Assembly: GCA_013001815.1 (NCBI GenBank)
Contig: JABDLV010000214.1
Span: forward strand, 1-39,825
Reading direction: 5' to 3'
Source: Bacteroidia bacterium
GTDB lineage: Bacteria; Bacteroidota; Bacteroidia; AKYH767-A; OLB10
Length of the DNA stretch: 39,825 nucleotides
Shown here: in pieces, positions 34,598 through 39,825 of the stretch
How positions within the stretch are numbered: position 1 is the stretch's first letter
Layout: every line of letters starts with the position of its first letter
Translations under genes and position numbers: made by a program
The notes under the pieces: model-generated
The model's database searches: none
Told to the model about the DNA's origin: nothing
The model's input: only the letters and a program-made list of their open reading frames with translations

Positions 34598-34605
34598 TAG
34601 CTTTG
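34598..34605 (+). promoter_or_regulatory. -7 element (TAnnTTTG) upstream of etfB
   Basis: TAGCTTTG with weak TTTT at the -33 position; 48 nt before etfB ATG. Confidence 0.35.
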
Positions 34606-34653
34606 CAGCCTAAGAAATTCAGCCACGCAATAATCAAAATAACTTCTTTTTGA

Positions 34654-35394
34654 ATGAAAATATTAGTCTGTATTAGTAACGTTCCTGATACTACCACCAA
34701 AATTAATTTTAATGATGATAATAAGAGCCTCAAAACAGATGGTGTTCAATTCATCATTAATCCTTGGGATGAAATGGCCTTAAGTAGAGCTATTGAAATC
34801 GCAACCGAAAAAAGCGGAACAGTCACAGTAATAAATGTTGGCGAAGCCACTACTGAACCAACCATTAGAAAAGCTTTAGCAATTGGTGCCAATGATGCTA
34901 TTCGTGTAAACTCACATCCGCATGATGCATTTTTTGTTGCTACTGAAATTGCAAACGCAGTAAAAGATGGAGGATATGATTTAATTCTTACAGGAAGAGA
35001 ATCTATTGACTTTAACGGTTCACAAGTAGATGGAATGTTGGCAGAGCTATTAGGATTGCCATCTGTAAGTGCATGTAAATCACTAAAATTAATGGATGAT
35101 AACAATGCTGAACTAGACCGCGAAATTGAAGGTGGCAAACAAACACTTACCTGCCCATTGCCAATGGTTGTAAGTGCTACAGAGGGAATGGCCGAACCAA
35201 AAATACCTAACATGAGAGGTATTATGTCTGCCAGAACGAAACCACTTACAGTGGTGGAACCAAGTGGTGCAAGTGCACAAACTGAAGTTTTAAAATTTGA
35301 TAAACCACCGGTGCGTTCAGAAGTAAAATTGGTTGATGAAAATGATATGGATGAATTGGTAAACTTATTACACACAGAAGCAAAAGTTATTTAA
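34654..35394 (+). CDS. etfB: Electron transfer flavoprotein subunit beta
   Basis: MKILVCISNVPDTTTKINF, FIINPWDEMALSRAIEI, LTGRESIDFNGSQVDGMLAELLGLPSVSA, EGGKQTLTCPLPMVVSATEG. Confidence 0.95.
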   Translation: MKILVCISNVPDTTTKINFNDDNKSLKTDGVQFIINPWDEMALSRAIEIATEKSGTVTVINVGEATTEPTIRKALAIGANDAIRVNSHPHDAFFVATEIANAVKDGGYDLILTGRESIDFNGSQVDGMLAELLGLPSVSACKSLKLMDDNNAELDREIEGGKQTLTCPLPMVVSATEGMAEPKIPNMRGIMSARTKPLTVVEPSGASAQTEVLKFDKPPVRSEVKLVDENDMDELVNLLHTEAKVI

Positions 35395-35395
35395 G

Positions 35396-36373
35396 ATGTC
35401 AGTATTAGCATATATAGAACAAACAGAAGGAAAATTTAAAAAGTCTGCATACGAGGCATTGAGTTATGCATATGATGTAGCACAGCAATCGGGCACAAGC
35501 GTAACAGCATTTGTAATTGGTAATGTTGCCGATGATGTTTTAAAAGAACTTGGAAAATACGGTGCATCAAAAGTAATGGGCACGAAGCAAAGCAACCTGG
35601 ATAATTTTAGTACTCAATCTTATTCTTCGGCCATTCATGCTGCAGCAGAAAAAGAAGGAGCAAACACAGTGGTAATGTCAAGCTCTTTTAGCACTAGAGG
35701 CATAGCACCAAGAGTCGCTATAAAAATGGGTGCAGGCCTGGCCGATGGAGCCATAGAATTACCGGAAACAGGCAGTGGTTTTTCTGTTAAAAAATCGGCA
35801 TACTCATCTAAGTCTTTTGCATACAACAATGTAAAAACCGACAAGCAAATTATTACTGTAGTTGGAAATGTATATCCGGCAAAAGAAAACAATGTAGATG
35901 CCAGTATAGAGAGTTTTGAAGCCAGCATACCTGAGGGTGAATTGAAAGTTCAAGTAAAAGAGACCACAATTGCCAGCGGTAAAATTTTATTACCGGAAGC
36001 GGAACGTGTTATTAGTGGTGGACGTGGTTTAAAAGGACCTGAAAACTGGGGCATGGTTGAAGAGTTAGCAGATTTATTAGATGCTGGTACTGCTTGTAGT
36101 AAACCGGTAAGTGATGCAGATTGGAGACCGCATTCTGAGCACGTTGGTCAAACCGGAATTGCAATTAGTCCAAACTTGTATGTTGCGATTGGAATTTCTG
36201 GAGCGATTCAACATTTAGCAGGAGTTAGTTCTTCTAAAACTATTGTGGTAATAAATAAAGACCCCGAAGCGCCATTTTTTAAAGCTGCAGATTACGGTGT
36301 AGTTGGCGATGCGTTTGAGGTTGTTCCGAAATTAATTGAGTCTGTAAAGAAATTTAAATCAGCCGGAGCATAA
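35396..36373 (+). CDS. etfA: Electron transfer flavoprotein subunit alpha
   Basis: FAD-binding C-terminus: VISGGRGLKGPENWGMVEELADLLDAGTACSKPVSDADWRPHSEHVGQTGIAISPNLYVAIGISGAIQHLAGVSSSKTIVVINKDPEAPFFKAADYGVVGD. Confidence 0.97.
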   Translation: MSVLAYIEQTEGKFKKSAYEALSYAYDVAQQSGTSVTAFVIGNVADDVLKELGKYGASKVMGTKQSNLDNFSTQSYSSAIHAAAEKEGANTVVMSSSFSTRGIAPRVAIKMGAGLADGAIELPETGSGFSVKKSAYSSKSFAYNNVKTDKQIITVVGNVYPAKENNVDASIESFEASIPEGELKVQVKETTIASGKILLPEAERVISGGRGLKGPENWGMVEELADLLDAGTACSKPVSDADWRPHSEHVGQTGIAISPNLYVAIGISGAIQHLAGVSSSKTIVVINKDPEAPFFKAADYGVVGDAFEVVPKLIESVKKFKSAGA

Positions 36374-36406
36374 ATATATATTTAAGCTATATTTGAATTG
36401 ATATAG

Positions 36407-37015
36407 ATGAAGAAGATTAAACTAGAAATTATTGGATTATCATTTAGCCAAACACAATCTGGCGCCTATGCACTTGTATTGGGTGAAGAAATTGGCAAAA
36501 GAAGATTACCAATTATAATAGGTGGATTTGAAGCACAAGCTATTGCAGTGGAGCTTGAAAACATGAAACCTAACAGACCACTTACACACGATTTATTCAA
36601 AAACTTTGCTGAGTCTTTTAACATTGAAGTAAAAGAAGTAATAGTGTACAATTTAAAGGAAGGTATCTTTTATGCGAAACTTGTATGCACTGATGGAAGC
36701 AAAACATACGAAATAGATGCACGAACATCTGATGCCATAGCAATGGCAGTTCGTTTTAACTGTCCTATATATACCTATGAGTTTATACTATCTCAAGCAG
36801 GAATAAACCTGGATGAAACTAGTGCAACGTTGGAAGAAGGAAAAGTACCAGTTGTTGAAACCGGTTCTTCTTCTAAAAAAATAGATACTTCAGAACTTTC
36901 ATCTTTATCAGATGATGAGTTGCAGGAATCATTAATGCGAGCCATTGATGAAGAGGCATATGAGCAAGCTTCTAAAATAAGAGATGAGCTCAAACGCAGA
37001 CAGCAATCACAATAA
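36407..37015 (+). CDS. Bifunctional nuclease (DUF151) domain protein with C-terminal UVR-like motif
   Basis: LGEEIGKRRLPIIIGGFEAQAIAVELENMKPNRPLTHDLF, YEIDARTSDAIAMAVRFNCPIYTYE; C-terminal ELQESLMRAIDEEAYEQASKIRDELKR. Confidence 0.93.
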   Translation: MKKIKLEIIGLSFSQTQSGAYALVLGEEIGKRRLPIIIGGFEAQAIAVELENMKPNRPLTHDLFKNFAESFNIEVKEVIVYNLKEGIFYAKLVCTDGSKTYEIDARTSDAIAMAVRFNCPIYTYEFILSQAGINLDETSATLEEGKVPVVETGSSSKKIDTSELSSLSDDELQESLMRAIDEEAYEQASKIRDELKRRQQSQ

Positions 37016-37040
37016 GCCTACCTAACCTAAATTCTGGTTT

Positions 37041-38852
37041 ATGCGCAGTTTTTTCATTCCGGCATTATTTATATGTGTTGTATTAAGCGCATGCAATAGC
37101 AATCAACCTTTACCTATTGCGGAACTGATTGCCAAAACCTGGCATTACACATCTATTACTGATAGTGCTGGAAATGAAATAAGACCCATTGCGGAAAACG
37201 ATGCAATGGTTTTAAATGCCACAGACAATTCTTTCTCTTATAATCTTGAAAAACTGGATGTACAGTCAAGTGGTAACTGGACAGTGCAAGACAGCAATGT
37301 TTTAGTGTTTGCATACAATCCAAATCTCGGATCCTATGGGGTTGATTCCGTGGTAATGCAGCAAGAAGGAAATCAAACAACCTTAGATTACCTGAACGAA
37401 GGCGAATTACTTGGCACTCTTAACGAAAATGGATTTCAAACGAATAAAAATGAAAGGCGTTTTGAGATTACTGCGCTCAGTGATAATGAATTGAGCATTG
37501 AAGAAAACGGTGTGCACTTTAATTATCGTTATGAGCCGGATGTTCCTGTTTCTAGTATTAACATGAACTCAATTGGAAGAGGAATTCTTGGTATGTTTGT
37601 GTTACTACTGCTATGTTGGTTAATGAGCAGCAACCGTAGAGCTATTAACTGGAAATTGGTATTTACAGGATTGGGACTGCAGTTAGGGTTCGCACTGGGA
37701 GTTTTAAAAGTTCCTTTTATTAATTCCATGTTTGAAGTAGCCGGAAATTTTTTCGTGTCTATTTTAAATTTTACGCAAGAAGGTGCACTGTTTGTGTTTG
37801 GTGATTTGGCCATTAATTCAGATTCCATCGGATTCATTTTTGCGTTTCAAATATTACCTACCATAGTCTTTTTCTCTGCACTGACATCTGTGCTATTCTA
37901 TTTTGGTATCATTCAAAAAGTAGTTTGGCTGCTGGCTTGGGTTATGAAAAAAACAATGGGTCTATCAGGTGCAGAAAGTTTAAGTGCAGCAGGCAATATC
38001 TTTTTAGGTCAAACCGAAGCACCTCTGTTAATTAAACCTTATATAGATAACATGACGAAATCTGAGCTGCTTACCCTAATGGGTGGCGGTATGGCTACCA
38101 TTGCCGGTGGGGTAATGGCTGCTTACATAGGCTTTTTAGGTGGAGATGACCCGGTAAGGCAATTATTTTATGCAAAGCACTTGTTGGCGGCAAGTGTAAT
38201 GAGTGCACCAGCAGCAGTAGTTGCAGCAAAAATGCTTCTGCCACAAACGGAAAAAGTAAATGAAGAGATGCAAATCTCTGAAGAAAAAATTGGACATAAT
38301 GTTTTAGAAGCAATTAGCAATGGTACAACAGACGGTATAAAGCTTGCTGTTAATGTTGGTGCCATGCTTTTGGTTTTTCTTGCATTGGTTGCAATGGTAA
38401 ATTATGCATTAAGTGATATCATTGGAAATTATACCGGACTAAATGATAAAATTGCTTCATTAACAGGCGGCAGATATAATGAATTCACCTTACAATTAAT
38501 ACTTGGTTATGTGGGCGCACCATTAAGCTGGTTAATGGGTGTGTGCAAAGAAGATATTTATTTGGTTGGCCAGTTACTGGGAGAAAAAGTGATACTCAAT
38601 GAATTTGTAGCCTACGTAAGTTTAGGTGAATTAAAATCTGCAGGTATGTTTGCAGAGGAAAAGTCCATTATCATAGCTACTTATATTCTTTGTGGTTTTG
38701 CCAATATTCCTTCCATTGGTATACAAATAGGCGGTATTGGAGCCATTGCACCAAAATCAAGAACTACATTATCTGAACTTGGAGTGAAAGCATTAATTGT
38801 TGGAACATTCGCTTCCTTTTTTACGGCAGTTTTGGTTGGAATGCTTATTTAG
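37041..38852 (+). CDS. CNT-family nucleoside transporter with N-terminal lipoprotein-type signal and extracytoplasmic domain
   Basis: Lipobox LSAC at residues 15-18; about 170-aa soluble beta-rich region; then multipass CNT core (GNIFLGQTEAPLLIKPYIDNMTKSELLTLMGGGMATIAGGVMAAYIGFL; AVNVGAMLLVFLALVAMVNY; CGFANIPSIGIQIGGIGAIAPKSR). Confidence 0.9.
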   Translation: MRSFFIPALFICVVLSACNSNQPLPIAELIAKTWHYTSITDSAGNEIRPIAENDAMVLNATDNSFSYNLEKLDVQSSGNWTVQDSNVLVFAYNPNLGSYGVDSVVMQQEGNQTTLDYLNEGELLGTLNENGFQTNKNERRFEITALSDNELSIEENGVHFNYRYEPDVPVSSINMNSIGRGILGMFVLLLLCWLMSSNRRAINWKLVFTGLGLQLGFALGVLKVPFINSMFEVAGNFFVSILNFTQEGALFVFGDLAINSDSIGFIFAFQILPTIVFFSALTSVLFYFGIIQKVVWLLAWVMKKTMGLSGAESLSAAGNIFLGQTEAPLLIKPYIDNMTKSELLTLMGGGMATIAGGVMAAYIGFLGGDDPVRQLFYAKHLLAASVMSAPAAVVAAKMLLPQTEKVNEEMQISEEKIGHNVLEAISNGTTDGIKLAVNVGAMLLVFLALVAMVNYALSDIIGNYTGLNDKIASLTGGRYNEFTLQLILGYVGAPLSWLMGVCKEDIYLVGQLLGEKVILNEFVAYVSLGELKSAGMFAEEKSIIIATYILCGFANIPSIGIQIGGIGAIAPKSRTTLSELGVKALIVGTFASFFTAVLVGMLI

Positions 38853-38885
38853 ATTTGAGAATCAATATCAAATCTGATTTTTTGT
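38851..38885 (+). terminator. Possible weak terminator after the CNT transporter gene
   Basis: agatttga/tcaaatct 8-bp arms (38851-38858, 38868-38875) followed by gaTTTTTTg. Confidence 0.45.
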
Positions 38886-38920
38886 TAATAACTAAATTTT
38901 CTCTCCCCTTTGCTTTTCTT

Positions 38921-38928
38921 TATTTTTG
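38921..38928 (+). promoter_or_regulatory. -7 element (TAnnTTTG) upstream of thyA
   Basis: TATTTTTG 22 nt before thyA ATG; no canonical -33 TTG. Confidence 0.35.
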
Positions 38929-38950
38929 TGACGTAATCTAAATCACCCTA

Positions 38951-39745
38951 ATGCAGCAATATTTAAACCTTTTAGACTACGTTCTGAAAAATGGAAACGA
39001 GAAAAGTGATCGCACCGGTACAGGTACGGTATCAGTTTTTGGTTACCAGATGAAATTCGATCTGCAAGATGGCTTTCCTCTGTTAACTACTAAAAAATTG
39101 CACACTCGTTCCATTTTTCATGAACTGCTGTGGTTTTTAAAAGGAGAAACAAACATTGCTTATCTAAAAGAAAACAATGTGAGCATTTGGGATGAGTGGG
39201 CAGACGAAAACGGAAATTTAGGTCCTGTTTATGGACACCAATGGCGTTCTTGGTCTGGTGCCGATGGCAAAACAGTTGACCAAATCACCAATGTAATTGA
39301 GTTGATTAAAAACAATCCTGACTCACGCAGAATGATAGTGAGTGCATGGAACCCGAGCGACATTGGCAAAATGGCCTTACCTCCTTGCCATGCATTGTTT
39401 CAATTTTATGTTCATGACAATAAACTAAGCTGTCAATTATACCAACGTAGTGCCGATATATTTTTAGGTGTTCCTTTTAATATTGCCTCTTATGCCTTAC
39501 TTACACATATGATTGCGCAGGTTTGCGACCTGGAAGTAGGCACATTTGTGCATACATTTGGGGATGCACATATTTATAGCAATCACATGGAACAAGTTGA
39601 ACTTCAATTGAGCAGAACACCGGGTCCATTACCTACTCTAAAATTAAACCCTGCAGTAAAAAACATTTTCGATTTTACCTTTGATGATATCAGCATAGAA
39701 AACTATGTTGCGCAATCTCACATTAAGGGTGCAGTGGCTGTTTAA
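38951..39745 (+). CDS. thyA: Thymidylate synthase
   Basis: [100 protein letters not shown]. Confidence 0.98.
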   Translation: MQQYLNLLDYVLKNGNEKSDRTGTGTVSVFGYQMKFDLQDGFPLLTTKKLHTRSIFHELLWFLKGETNIAYLKENNVSIWDEWADENGNLGPVYGHQWRSWSGADGKTVDQITNVIELIKNNPDSRRMIVSAWNPSDIGKMALPPCHALFQFYVHDNKLSCQLYQRSADIFLGVPFNIASYALLTHMIAQVCDLEVGTFVHTFGDAHIYSNHMEQVELQLSRTPGPLPTLKLNPAVKNIFDFTFDDISIENYVAQSHIKGAVAV

Positions 39746-39748
39746 TTA

Positions 39749-39825
39749 ATGACGCAAAAACAAACTATTTCTATTATTGCTGCAGTGGCAGAAAATGGCG
39801 TGATTGGAAAAGACAATCAACTCAT
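39749..39825 (+). CDS. folA: Dihydrofolate reductase, N-terminal fragment (runs off window)
   Basis: MTQKQTISIIAAVAENGVIGKDNQL.. matches DHFR N-terminus (S.I.A...N.VIGKDN.L). Confidence 0.85.
   Translation, partial: MTQKQTISIIAAVAENGVIGKDNQL

Noticed and set aside
34746-35375. 209-aa minus-strand ORF antisense to etfB
   Set aside because: Antisense shadow of a clearly coding, conserved etfB gene; Ser/Ile-rich composition without domain signature.

Overview
This looks like a Bacteroidota chromosomal window (AT-rich, TAnnTTTG-type -7 promoter elements, typical Bacteroidota gene families and order). It is almost entirely core or housekeeping content. I see no IS element, prophage, CRISPR array or recognisable defence locus.

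Contents from left to right: aminotransferase 3' end, NUDIX hydrolase, pyrE, SRPBCC protein, birA, then rsfS-ftsH-LUD-DUF2007-cdsA; nhaD plus a second cation/proton antiporter; a complete cbb3 oxidase locus on the minus strand (ccoI, ccoS, fused ccoNO, ccoQ, ccoP, ccoG, ccoH and a SafE-like protein), including a 54-aa ccoS absent from the supplied ORF track; tRNA-Leu(UAA) and tRNA-Gly(GCC); mutS; a TrmH-like methyltransferase; OmpA with TSP3 repeats; two deoxynucleoside kinases; folK; sppA; a PolX-family protein; a GH3-family protein coupled to a secreted propeller-like protein; hppA; pdhB; etfBA; a bifunctional nuclease; a lipoprotein/CNT nucleoside transporter fusion; thyA; and the folA 5' end.

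The observations most worth a second look are: (1) a PolX protein whose three palm carboxylates and GSK.HN motif appear lost while the PHP nuclease motifs are intact; (2) a CNT nucleoside transporter with a lipobox and about 170 aa of extracytoplasmic N-terminal domain; (3) the TTGA-overlapped GH3/propeller pair; (4) a CcoP with a single CXXCH and an enlarged membrane region; and (5) a concentration of Na+/K+-linked membrane energetics genes. None of these is a clearly undescribed system; they are candidates for follow-up.
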